This document shows positions 32,866 through 42,679 of a DNA stretch of 64,000 nt, piece after piece. Numbering within the stretch: the stretch's first letter is position 1; each line of letters begins with the position of its first letter. Origin of the DNA: Furcasterigmium furcatum (taxonomy: Eukaryota > Ascomycota > Sordariomycetes > Glomerellales > Plectosphaerellaceae); assembly GCA_001599815.1 (NCBI GenBank), contig BCIA01000004.1:5420082-5484081 (forward strand), read 5' to 3'. Made by a program: the position numbers and the translations under genes. The notes under the pieces were generated by a model that ran no database searches, was not told where the DNA came from, and saw nothing but the letters and a program-made list of their open reading frames with translations.

Positions 32866-33210
32866 CTAGTGACGGGGGCGGCACCTGGTCCTGGGACGGC
32901 GCATCTTCTTCCTGACTGCCTCTTCTTCAGCCTGAAGCTCGGCCTGGACGACATCGTTCACTATGTATCGCGGTAAGCTCCTGGGATTACACTTGCTGTG
33001 CCTACACGTACTGAGCTCTTGGAGCATGGCCTCCTCCTCCTCGAGGGCCATCATGATGGCGATGGCGGCAAGGTTCAAGTTGGCAGGGGCGGGTGGCATG
33101 TTGTGGGCAGATGGTGGAAGGCCTAGAGGGTGCAAAGCCGGGTGATTCGCAGGGTTGGATGCGGTGGCCGGCTGGCCAAGTTCAGCCGAGTTGCCCGTAT
33201 TATTACTCAT
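32866..33210 (-). CDS. Small hypothetical protein, 114 residues
   Basis: Not recognised. The frame is intact and preceded by a typical fungal AC-rich leader (CAACACATCAACCATGAG), which supports a real start. The N-terminal 45 residues are Pro/Ala/Asn-rich; a helix with LNLAAIAIMMALEEEEAMLQ follows, and then an acidic-to-basic region ending in RKKMRRPRTRCRPRH, which could bind nucleic acid or act as a nuclear signal. There is a GTACGT...CCCAG pair inside, but the 31-bp span is too short for an intron and would break the frame. It lies at the edge of the Myb-like cluster and on the same strand, but shows no Myb-like domain. Confidence 0.42.
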   Translation of the reverse strand: MSNNTGNSAELGQPATASNPANHPALHPLGLPPSAHNMPPAPANLNLAAIAIMMALEEEEAMLQELSTCRHSKCNPRSLPRYIVNDVVQAELQAEEEAVRKKMRRPRTRCRPRH

Positions 33211-33813
33211 GGTTGATGTGTTGAGGTTGATGTTGTTCGAGGAGAGAGTCGATCGTGTTTGGTATTGGGAGGCTTGGGTCGGATGTGAGTTTTGTTACCG
33301 GACACGGAGTGCTGTCACGCGAGCAGTCTAGTACTGAGAAAATGGGCTCCAGTGAATGCCTTAAGGTTAGCATCAGAGCCTGCCCGGCTCCTTATCGGCG
33401 TCGAATCTCGCTGTTGTCGCTGCCATCCAGTGTCACGTCTTGAGCCAGATTAGGGGGGAATGAGGGTGTGTTGATTGCAAACCTGGCGAGGAGGTCTGCG
33501 AGTAACTAAACTACCCTATGTAGATGTGTCTGTCCGTTGAAAAGTGGTGTTGTGTAGTAGGGGAGGCATCTCAGAACTCAGTTGCGTGAACGGGAGACGA
33601 GAGCATGAATGAATGGGGAAGTGACAGCAAAACGGATCCAGACCAAGAGTGTGAAGACGACATGAGCGTCCAGAACCCAAAGCACGCCATATGACCAGAG
33701 CCCATATCCTTTCCCTTCCTTCCTCGCGTCCAATGGCGACGTTCCAAGATGGTAGGTAACCTGTGGCGAAGGCCTAGAGTCGAGAGGAGCATGGCGGTCG
33801 CGCGGTTGTGGAT
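33211..33813. other. Intergenic, small hypothetical to Myb-like gene
   Basis: About 600 bp with promoter and leader of the small gene plus the 3' flank of the next. No gene seen. Confidence 0.45.
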
Positions 33814-34448
33814 TTAGACCATCTCGTTGAAGTCGGTGTTCATCTCGTCCTCAGACTTGATGCTCTCCTCCTCGGCCTCGGGGGAGGGACTGACAAGGAT
33901 GTTAGCGACGAACTGGCAAACAGAGTCGGCAAGGGAAACGGGTGAGGACTCACGAGGCGACCTTGCCCTTGGGGGCAGCCTTGGCCTTGGCCTTGCCCTT
34001 GGCGGCGCGCTTCTTGGGGGGAGGAAGCGGGAGTTCGTCCTGGGAGTCGTCGGCATCGGAGTCCTCCTTAGAAGCAGCCTTCTTGGCAGTGGCCTTGCGC
34101 TTGGCAGCGGTCTTCTTGGGGGCAGCAGGGCCGGCAGCGGCGGGAGCAGCGCCGCCCTCCTTCTTCTGCAACTTGCCGATGTGCTGCCTGTAGAGAAGGC
34201 AAGTTAGTAAAGTGCCTAGTCAAGAGCGGCGGAAGAGAGAAGAGAAAAGGGACAAGAAAAAGAGAGAGGAGCGTGATGTACTGGACAGCGCTGGCGTTGT
34301 AGTGATAGCCTTTGGCTTCAGCGCGCTTAATCACTTCATCCCATTGCTCCTTGGTCGGCTTGGCAACGGGGAGAAGGCAGATGAGAAGGTCCGAATGGGC
34401 CTTGTCATCCCAGACGGTGGAATTGCCGGCCTTGTCTCCACGGGGCAT
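33814..34448 (-). CDS. Myb/SANT-like protein with basic Lys/Ala tail
   Basis: 158 residues from exons 34448-34282, 34187-33954 and 33889-33814 (introns 94 and 64 bp). The Myb/SANT-like domain occupies residues about 10-70: VWDDKAHSDLLICLLPVAK, EQWDEVIKRAEAKGYHY, and, across a phase-2 intron, AVQQHIGKLQKKE. The second exon then encodes an alternating Lys/Ala/Pro tail (KKTAAKRKATAKKAASKED, PPKKRAAKGKAKAKAA), histone-H1-like or AT-hook-like, and the third a short acidic end (PEAEEESIKSEDE). Probably a small nuclear DNA-binding or chromatin protein; this is inference. Two further first-exon-like sequences lie upstream (34809-34963 and 35427-35575) with donors that fit the same acceptor. Confidence 0.72.
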
Positions 34449-34808
34449 TGTGGAAGAGAGATAGGGGTTCAGGTTGAGGTTGAGGGGTGAAGAATAGAAG
34501 CTGTCGTTGACAAGTTGAAGGTTGCTAGCAGGGTGGAGAGAGTAGGAGAGAAAGAAGTTGAAGAGAAAAAGTCTTCAGGTGGTGGGATGTGAAGGTTGGG
34601 AGAAAAGAAAGCAGAAACCAGATGGTCAAAGGTCGAACGCGGAGGCGAAGGGAGGAGAACTTGAAGGGAAGGGGAAGGGAAGGAGACAGAATGGAGGAAG
34701 GAGGGAAAAGGGGGATCCAAGAGACGGTATCAAGGCAGAAACGCGTTTGGTGACTGCACGGGAACCCCTTTTTTGGAACACGTGACTCGGATTGGGTGCA
34801 GGACTCAC
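34449..34808. other. Promoter of the 34.4-kb Myb-like start
   Basis: C/T-rich (minus strand) leader and promoter region directly upstream of the 34448 start. It would be intron sequence if the upstream exon at 34809-34963 splices to 34187. Confidence 0.5.
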
Positions 34809-34963
34809 TTCAGGGCACTCTCCGTGAAGGTGTATCCCATGGCAGAAAGCTCGGCCATGACCTCAGTGAGCTGGCCTGGGAGAAGCTTCGAGGCCTTGAC
34901 AAAGGCCACGAGGATGTCCTCATGCACCTCAGCAGTCCACTTCTGAGTCTGTCGGTTGGCCAT
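34809..34963 (-). CDS. Orphan Myb-like first exon (candidate alternative first exon 2)
   Basis: A 155-bp open frame from ATG at 34963 encodes a Myb/SANT-like half domain: KWTAEVHEDILVAFVKASK, then QLTEVMAELSAMGYTF and TESAL, and ends in phase 2 at AA|GTGAGT. Read through, the donor gives an immediate stop (AAG TGA). The leader is AC-rich (CCAAAGCCAACAACCATC). No fitting second exon exists just downstream. Splicing to the acceptor at 34187 would give ALKQHIGKL, matching the family consensus. It may instead be a relic or a 52-residue product. Confidence 0.55.
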
Positions 34964-35426
34964 GATGGTTGTTGGCTTTGGTACTTGTTTGTGAATGTAT
35001 AGGATGGGATAGGATAAAGTGAGATGAGATGAGGTGAAGTAGTGGCTCGAGACGGAGGGGCTTGAAAGAGAAGAAGAGTCAAGTTCAGGAAGAGTGAAGT
35101 TTAGGAAGAGGTAGTTCCAGGGGCAGGCAGTTCAGAGAGCGGCCAATCCAGAGAGCGGCCAATTCAGGAAGCCACCAGCTCAAGAAGACATAAGTCTAAC
35201 ACGAGGCAAGCGCAACAAGAGGCAAGCCCAGCAAGAGGCAAGTCCAAGAGGTTTGGGTTGAGTGGAGGGTGAAACGGAGGAGAGAATTAGGAGATGGTGA
35301 CGGATATCTCGAGGCCTGACCAAACAGAGCACACAGGTTCAGCAACCAAGGGATGCTCACCCAAGTCGGACGTAGGAAACAAGGCATCAAGGAAAAACAG
35401 GACGTAGAAGAGCTGAGACGACTTAC
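34964..35426. other. Interval with short degenerate tandem repeats
   Basis: Includes two copies of CAGAGAGCGGCCAAT (about 35131-35165) and three of the 16-bp unit CAAGAGGCAAGCCCAG-type (about 35200-35250). Otherwise the promoter and leader of the 34963 start. Confidence 0.6.
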
Positions 35427-35575
35427 CTGAGGGCGTTCCAGGTGATGGTGTCATCCAGGGTGCGGAGCTCAGCGAGAATCCTCTCCTTGTTCTCGCTGTT
35501 GAAAGACTCCTTCGAGAGGGTCCAAAGCGCCAGAGCGAGACGCTCAATGATGGCAGAGTTGTTCCAGTCGACCAT
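35427..35575 (-). CDS. Orphan Myb-like first exon (candidate alternative first exon 1)
   Basis: A 149-bp open frame from ATG at 35575 encodes WNNSAIIERLALALWTLSK, then ENKERILAELRTLDDTI and TWNAL, ending in phase 2 at AG|GTAAGT, a consensus donor. Read through it would stop at once (AGG TAA). The leader just upstream is AC-rich (CACGAACAATCAGCCATC). Splicing to the acceptor at 34187 would give NALRQHIGKL. It is the most divergent of the family: the glycine of the GYxF turn is replaced (DDTITW). Confidence 0.5.
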
Positions 35576-36191
35576 GATGGCTGATTGTTCGTGACGAGGT
35601 GTTTGTGGGTGTGGGTGTGCGATGTAGGTGTGGGATGTGGGATGAGAGAACGACTGGACTGTCAAGATAGTGGACGTGGGGTTGAAAAGGAGGAGAGGAT
35701 GAGTTGTTGAAGGGGGACCTGGAGGAACTGATTTATTGCTGCTCGTTGGAGCTTGCTGGTTTGTGCTAGCACTTCCAATGTTCTTGAGATTTACAGTGCC
35801 TGATCGGGTCCAAGACCAGACCCGCAAGGCACCAACCTGTGAAAGCCGGGGAAGCATGGACCGCAGCTGCTGCAAAGAAAGCCGGGTGAGACCCTGCTTG
35901 TGCCTGTCCGGGAAGCAAGACATCTTGTCAGAACTCAAGCAGGAATCGATGTGGAATCAGTCATTGTGTATTGCGACAGTACGCTACTCTGTCTCGGACC
36001 ATGCCTGTCCTGATCCCTCCAAGATGTGCGCCAGGCCTCGATAATGATAGCTGCAGAACGTTCCCACCGAAAATTTACCCTCAAACTCCAGATCAAAAGG
36101 CCCAAGTCCAGACGATTGCTGACATGTGGTCGCAGCGTAGTGTGGATGGGGATACAGGGGCCGCCCCAACTTGAGATGAACCGGACTTGTA
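35576..36191. other. Intergenic within Myb-like cluster
   Basis: Promoter and leader of the 35575 start and 3' flank of the next gene. No gene seen. Confidence 0.45.
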
Positions 36192-37350
36192 CTAGTAGGC
36201 GTCAAAGGCATGCGTGTCTCCGCCTAAACCGCCGCCGTGCTCCGGGTCAGGGTGAGGATACTCCGATTCATAAGGGTCGACAGGGGCACCGCCGTTATGA
36301 ACCAGGGCCAGCACGGCCTCATCCTCGTGGAGCTGCTCGGGCTGCTCATCCGACGCCTCGAGCCTTTGCCTCTTGGCGGGAGGGCCTTGGTCGTCTTCTT
36401 CGTGATGGCTGAGGGGTGGTCCCAGGGCGTCTGTCGGCTGAGGTGCGATACTCGTTGGCGGGAGTCCATCAGGGCCGGAAAGACCGTCAGGCTTGGCTGG
36501 AGCGGGGCCAACTGCGGGATGACCGGGCAAGGTCTCTGGCGCCGTGCCGGGCAGGGGCTCTGAAGGACCGCCAGGGATATCACCGGGCTGGCCGTGAACA
36601 GGCTGGGGAAGCTGCTGGGGTGGAGGCGGCTGACCGTACTGGACATCCTGGGCTGAATCTATGGGTTGGCCAGCCTGGTCCGGCATGGTCCCATCTCCTC
36701 CGGGCTGCTTCCTCGGCCTGCCCCGACCAGGTCCCGGGCGACGAGTGATGGGGTTCTGTGTAGGATCAACCTTCCGAGCAGTGTCTCCCGGGAGTCCATT
36801 CGTCTCAGCCTTGTGTTGAGCACGACGGAGGCCTTGGAAGTGTTGCCTAGGGAGCGCTTGTTAGTTATCAGTCCATTACGGGGGGGGGGGCCGAAAGGCG
36901 AAGCGGGAAGATATGCAGGACAGAGCGAGCGCATGGAGTGGCCGGCCCAAGGCGGCGACGAGCTCTGCTGGAAGGATGACGACGACATCCATGTCTTCAT
37001 CCCACTTGAGATATGTCGACAGGAGTGAAGCTCCCACCCCTGAGCAGCGTCAAGCCCCACATGACCGGGCTCTTATGAGCACTATCATGGACGCGACGAC
37101 GATGGTACGACGGCATTCGGGAGGGAGGAGGGGCAAAAGAAACACTCGAGCAAGCAGACAGATGGCGAGCAACACCAAGGCAAAGTCCCACGTACCTGCA
37201 GCCCTCGTTGGTGAAGCCGTAGCCGAGGGATCTCATGTGGTTGCCGATGGTTGTCCATTCCGTGCCGCTGATGACGCCGATGTTCTTCACCGAGAGAATA
37301 GTGAAGAACAGGTCCTTATCGGCGCGGTCGTTCCAGTTCTTGTTCATCAT
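36192..37350 (-). CDS. Myb/SANT-like protein with long Pro-rich tail
   Basis: 269 residues from exons 37350-37196 and 36846-36192. The domain (residues about 4-62) reads KNWNDRADKDLFFTILSVKN, TEWTTIGNHMRSLGYGF, and, across the phase-2 junction, GCRQHFQGLRRAQHKAET. The first exon is 155 bp, the same length as the orphan exon at 34809-34963. The second exon encodes a basic patch (RRPGPGRGRPRKQPGG, AT-hook-like GRGRPRK) and a Pro/Gly/Gln-rich tail ending in acidic and His/Gly-rich sequence. The 349-bp intron is long for this genome and contains an 11-G run at 36880-36890. The frame stays open upstream of the ATG to an acceptor-like CTTACAG near 37397, so a further 5' coding exon is possible. Confidence 0.68.
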
Positions 37351-37855
37351 GAGCAGCGAGGCGATGCCGGGATTGGAGAGGCACGGCAACGCGACCTGTA
37401 AGTGATGGAATTGGTGTGATAATTGATGGCGATGTGCTAGCGGTCTTAACAGCTCGGACTGGGTCGAATGGAAAAATTGGTAGTGTTTGATCGAAGGCGG
37501 ACCGGCCAGACTCCAATCCCTGGGGGGCCAGGCGGAGACCTTGTCGGCGAGGCTGGGGCAGGGGCCCGTGCGTTTCAAGTGGAGCGCATAGGATTACGTA
37601 AGGCGACCTTCGTGCGACGGGCAAGCATTCCGACAGCGTGTGGAGTTGCTCGCGTGAGGAGGGATGAAGGAGGGTGGGAGGACTATAACATGCGCCCCGG
37701 ATCAGCAGATGAATTGTCTTCCATTATAGCCCAGCATCAACTCGACGCCACCCGTATGGTACAGATTTCTATGACAGCCCTGGCGAAAGCACGCCGATTT
37801 TCAAAGTCTTCCTTCCCCCAACGCCGAAACCAACAGCAGTTCACTGGCAGCCTGA
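37351..37855. other. Intergenic Myb-like to rvb2
   Basis: Leader region of the Myb-like gene (possible upstream exon near 37590-37630, ATGCTTGCCCGTCGCACGAA on the minus strand) and the 3' flank of rvb2. Confidence 0.45.
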
Positions 37856-39395
37856 CTAGCTCATGTCCATCGCCTCGCCGTGGCCATTGGTCACTGTGAA
37901 GTCAACGGCGCCGTCTTGGCCTATCAGCCGCTTCTCCGACTCGGCCACGAACTTGACGCTGCGCGCCGGGTCGAAGAAGAGCTGGAAGCTTCGCTGGACA
38001 TCGGACACGTCCACGGTCTTGGACTTCCTCTTGGCCGACACGAGCTGGGATGTGGTGATGAGGTTGCTGGCGTACCGCAGGCCAGCCTCCTGGCCAATCT
38101 TGGTAAGCAGCGCTAGGGCATCCGGAGAGACCTCCACCTCCTCTTCTTGCGCCCTGATGGTGAGGATCTGCTTGAGCTGCTCGGGGGAGTAGGTGTGGGT
38201 GTGGATGATGACGACGCGGTCGAGGAAGTCCAGGGGCAGGCCATGCGGGCTGCGGTAGTCGGTGCCCCGGATGCGCGAGTTGCCCCTGTTGCTCGCCATG
38301 ATGACGATGGGAGCAAGATCGTCCTCGAGGGCACGGTTGACGTAGGAGAAGGACTCGATGTCGAGCATGTGAACCTCGTCGATGAAGAGAACACCAGGCA
38401 CGATCTCGGCCTTGCCCTCCTCCTTCCACTCGCCGACCTTGGTGTTGATCTGGTCACGGATCTCGCTTCGGATCTCGCCCGTGTCGCCGGAGAAGAGGGC
38501 CAGGAAACCCTGTGTCCTGGAGTTGATGACGTCAATCTCGTGGAGCGAGACGGTGTGGACAACTTCCTTGCGCTTCTGCAGCTCGCCATCCGGGCACTGC
38601 AGGAACTTTGTGTCCACGCCCATGGCGTCGTAGTCGCGGGAGCGCGCGTACGAGCGGCCCAGCTTGGTGATCTTGCCGGAAGACTTGTCAATGGATATGA
38701 TGTCGCCAGCCATGACGCGCTCCTTGGTCATGGCATCGATCATCTTGACGCCCATGTCGTAGACGGCCTCCATGTCCGTCGTCTTGATCGTGAGCTTGCC
38801 CTGCTTCGCGCCGCCGGTTACGCTCCTGTCGATCTGGATCTCGACAACCTCGCCCTCCATGATTTCGCTCTCCTCCTTGATGCGCACACCGATGGACTTG
38901 CGGAAGGCTTGTGTCAGGGCTTCGGTCTTGGACATTTCGAGAGAAAAGATCTCCGAGGCGGCGAGACTCGTGAAGGGGACGTCGGGGCCGAGGGATTGCG
39001 CCATGCCCATAGCAATCGCGGTTTTTCCGGTGCTGTGCGCGAGCGTTGGGGTCAGTTTCAAACTGTATCTCGTGACACAATGGCGCAGCAGAGACGAACC
39101 TGGGAGGACCGGCGATCAAGACGGCGCGGCCAGCAATCTTGCCCTCCTTGATCATCTGCAGGATGACGGCGGCAGCTTTGCGGGCCTTCTCCTGGCCCAC
39201 GAGGCCCTGGGAGGCAGCGCGGGGTTCGAGCGAGACGTCATCGACACCGAGCCCTCGGATGTGAGAATGTGCGGCGATGAGGTTGAGTCCACGGAGCTCC
39301 TTCGACTCGGAGACTGTCATCACGGGCTAGACAGGGAGCAGGGTCAGCGCACAGAAGAATGCGGAGGGGCTTGCGGGGGCGCATACAGCAGCCAT
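37856..39395 (-). CDS. rvb2: RuvB-like AAA+ ATPase Rvb2 (reptin)
   Basis: Subunit of INO80, SWR1 and R2TP complexes, forming a heterohexamer with Rvb1. 470 residues from exons 39395-39387 (only MAA), 39326-39100 and 39032-37856; introns 60 and 67 bp. The Walker A motif GPPSTGKTA is split by the second intron at the Ser codon. Walker B is LFIDEVHMLD, and sensor-region VIMASNRGNSRIRGTDYRSP follows. The domain II insertion (about residues 125-290) is present. Rvb2 rather than Rvb1 is indicated by TKVGEWKEEGKAEIVPGVLF and by the RGTDYRSPHGLPLD sequence. The protein ends VTNGHGEAMDMS. Length agrees with the family. Confidence 0.95.
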
Positions 39396-40784
39396 CTTGG
39401 AGATGTTTCTGGGCAATATCAGAGGGTGATGAGATGTTGCCGCGGCGGGTATCAAAAAAGGGATTGGGGGGTGCTCGGAGAGTAGTCGAGATGCAGCATG
39501 CTTCCTTCAAAGCTCGACAAGTCTTGAAAGTCGCGGCAAGGAAAAAACTGGAGACGCGCCAAAGCAGTGGCTGTCCGGGTCCAAGGGAGCTCGGACCACT
39601 TACTGTCAACTCCGCTGGCGACGGGCAGCCGACCAGCCAGGGGAGGATGCAAGAGAGACGAGACAGGTCGGGTGGGCGTCTCCCCGCCTTGCGGCTGCCG
39701 TTTGCAGAACCCCGGGTGCCTTACCTTACCTATACCCAGGTACTGCACCTAGGTAGGTAGTTATTAGTTGATGGAGGAATAGGAACAACGAATAAACATT
39801 TTCACATCATGCCGCTACAGACCCGCGGATCACTTCAACGTAGGAAGGCAGGTAAACCAATGTGCCTGTCTCTCGAGCCCTCGGAGCTCTGTTTGCTGTG
39901 TCGGCGGGAAAGTCGTCGCGATAATCAGGCTTCAGGTTGCAAGCAAACGAGCTCCCGTCCCGTCCTGCGATTCACTTCCGGTTTGGTCTCAGCGCTGGGC
40001 AGGAACCCTGAGTTGGTGCCAGGAACGACCTGGACACGCCGGCCGGTGGTTCCTGCCGTGCTGTGACAACCCCCCGTTGGTTTGGTTTGGCGACTTCCCT
40101 CATCATCTCTCACCGGGCCATTGGCGCCTTTCTTTTTCTTTCTTCTCCAGCCCTCCCCTACCCCGACCCCTCCCACTTCCTCTTTCCTTCCTCATCACCT
40201 CCCGTCCTTCTTTCCTCCTCTCTTCAAAAGGCCTGGGTCAGTGAAGGGCTGAGCCTATCCAACGCCACCGACTTTCCTGACCGCTCCTCTCCTCAACAAG
40301 TGACACCAGACCAACGAAGCAGAGCGAGGCGCATTGCACACACCTATATGCACGTACGTTAGTTGCCCTGCGTGTCGCGCCCGCGCCTACCCCACCAGCA
40401 GGCAAACACGTACCTAACCTGGCAACTGGCCGGCTCTTTCCCCAAAAATCGACCACTGCGGAACCACTCCCGTGTGGCGCGTCCACGTCCGAGACAGAGC
40501 TCGATCAATTTACGCGCCGGCAGACTGGTCCACTCAAACAGAGGAGGGTATCACCTCTTTTCACACCTCTTCAGCAGTTTTGGTCGGCGTAGAGGGGTCC
40601 TGCTTTCTGCCCCTTCGCGCTTTCCTTTGCCGCATTGCCTGCCTTTCGTCCTCACAACTTTCCAACGCATCGCATCGCATCGATTACCTGTGGTGACTCC
40701 ATCCACTCTGCAAACGACCGCCCCAAGCAACCGACACCATATCCGCACAAGAACATAAGGACCAAGTTCTCATGAGGTCCTGCC
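39396..40784. other. Divergent promoter region rvb2 / coiled-coil gene
   Basis: About 1.4 kb without a supported gene. An ACCTAGGTA motif lies at 39747-39755 beside TTACCTTACCTATACC. A T/C-rich tract at about 40125-40215 and a CATCGCATCGCATCG repeat near 40667-40682 lie in the promoter or leader of the coiled-coil gene. Confidence 0.5.
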
Positions 40785-42679
40785 ATGTCGAGTGGAAAGT
40801 TTCGACCACCGCCGCCACGTCTAGAGGATCGTCGTGGCAGTTACGAGCGCCCGTATCCGTATCGGGAGCGTGATAATATTCGGTTTCACGGCGGTAGATC
40901 CCCCCGGCGCGAACGGTCTCCTCCCGACTACCAACATGGCCGGCATGCCAATTCATCGCCGACAGACTCTACTGGCAGAAGAGGCGGCTTACTCCCCAGG
41001 CGTCCCTCAAACGAGTCTTCGTCTCGCGGGCAGGAGCGCCCTGTGGGAGGCGGCGGTGGTCAGTCTATATTACACTCCCCGCAGGTCTGACAAAGTACTG
41101 ATTTCAGTTCTCTATAGATACGGCCGTCGATAGCGTCGTCAATCATATCTACGGCGCATATTTCTTGCTAGCAGATCGAGCTCTCCTCAAATTTCGCAAG
41201 CAAGAGCTCGAGAAGCAGGGAAACGTATTATCGGCGGAGGCCAAGACGATTGCGGAAGGCCGTTTCGAAGAATACCCCTCGGCTCGGGAGCTTCATGCTA
41301 AGCGAAGTGAGCGCCACGAGCAAGATCTGAAGAAGGTCAACTCGGAAATCGACGTCAACAAGAGTAATCTTGGCAAATCAGCCAAATCTTTTGTCGAATC
41401 TTTTCTGAAACTACCAGGCGCGTCGTCCGAGGTAACGGTCCACCGCTATGAGAAGCAGCCGCAACCAGGCCAGGATGCGCTCGAGCGGAAGGTGAATGCG
41501 CAACTTGCCGCATTTGAGAACAGGTTGAAAGAGCAACAGGGCCTCATCGAGGAACAGTCGCGTACCATCACTACGCTACAGTCGCAGCAGACGGTCTTGC
41601 AAGCGCACGTTGACGACCTCAAGGCGGAGAACGAGCGGATCAAGGCGGAGAACGAGCGGATCAAGGCGGAGAACGAGCGGATCAAGGCGGAGAATGAGCG
41701 GATCAAGGCGGCGGTCGAGACTCATACGACAGCCATCAAACCTGGTGACAGCTCGCAGGGGATGGAAGACCAGCTTTCGGACCTGAAGGACAGCATGCAC
41801 AAAATGCGCGTGGACCTTGATAATCTGGACATGGACATGATCGAGGAAGCAGTACAGGTGAAGGAGTGTGATCTGCCCGCCCTCAAGTCTCGTGTCGACA
41901 AGCTCGAAAACAAGGCTGCCTCGGCGGGGACGGCCGGGGAGCTCCCGATCAAGATAAAGCAACTAGAAGCGGCTCTCAACCAGGTCCGGGCAGCCAACCC
42001 GGGTGCGGTAGGACAGCTCCAAGCGCAAATGATGACTTCGATGGAGAGGTTCAGCGACCAATTCTCCACATTGGTTGATGAGCTGGACGCGCGCGTCTCT
42101 GCAATTGAAGCCAGGACTCCTCGCCCAGGGCTGCCGGGAGATGGATTGGTCTCCCAAGAGGCCGGCGAGGCTGACGGCGGCGATACTTCAGATCGAGACG
42201 CGATTTTGGACGCTCTCCGGCGTGAGCAAAGCCAGGGTGGCACGCCTGTGCCTGTGCCTGCGGGCAGTTCGACGACCGACGTGGCGGAGGTGAAGAGCGA
42301 GCTCCTGAGCCTCAGAGCTGCATACCAGGGGCTGCAGTCGGCCCAGGGCACCCTTGAGCACGGAGTTGGAGACTTCCGGGATACGACTCGGGAAACGATA
42401 AACCGCCATGACCAGGTGTTGACTGCGGTTCAGCACGCCGTCGCTGCCCTGAGCCAGCAATTCAACAACATCACGACGGATGACATGTGCAAGAAGATAT
42501 TTGAGCACGTGTTGAGCATGAGGTCGATGGAGGACCAGGGGCGGCGGATTGACCTGTTGGAGAGGCGCACACATGCGCTGGAGGTGTCGAGACCTCAACC
42601 TCTGGTCAATGGAAGCGACACGGCCAACAAGAAGCGCAAGGCGAGCTCACAGGCCGACTTTGTAAATGGCCAGCACTGA
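40785..42679 (+). CDS. Coiled-coil protein of unknown function
   Basis: 611 residues from exons 40785-41058 and 41118-42679. The 59-bp intron (GTCAGT ... TACTGAT ... TCTATAG) joins GGG to DTAVDSVVNHIYGAYFLL and keeps frame. The first 90 residues are basic, Arg/Pro/Ser-rich and disordered (RPPPPRLEDRRGSYERPYPY). Then a helical region with heptad character runs for most of the protein, from RALLKFRKQELEKQG onward. Four near-identical 21-bp repeats encode AENERIK heptads at 41624-41707. A basic KKRKAS near the C-terminus may be a nuclear signal. I do not recognise the family; structural, nuclear or cytoskeletal roles are all open. Confidence 0.75.
41624..41707 (+). repeat. 21-bp in-frame minisatellite (4 units, AENERIK heptads)
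   Basis: Four tandem units begin at 41624, 41645, 41666 and 41687. They differ only by one synonymous C to T change in unit four, so the array is recent or homogenised. Each unit encodes one heptad of the coiled coil. Confidence 0.95.

Noticed and set aside
32975..33005. 31-bp GTACGT...CCCAG intron inside the small hypothetical gene
   Set aside because: Too short for a spliceosomal intron and removal would create an early stop.
38147..39151. 334-codon frame antisense to rvb2
   Set aside because: Shadow of a conserved coding exon; runs over a verified splice junction of rvb2.
41087..41107. 23-bp intron between GTCTGA and TTTCAG in the coiled-coil gene
   Set aside because: Too short; the 59-bp intron from 41059 to 41117 has a better donor and branch and restores frame.
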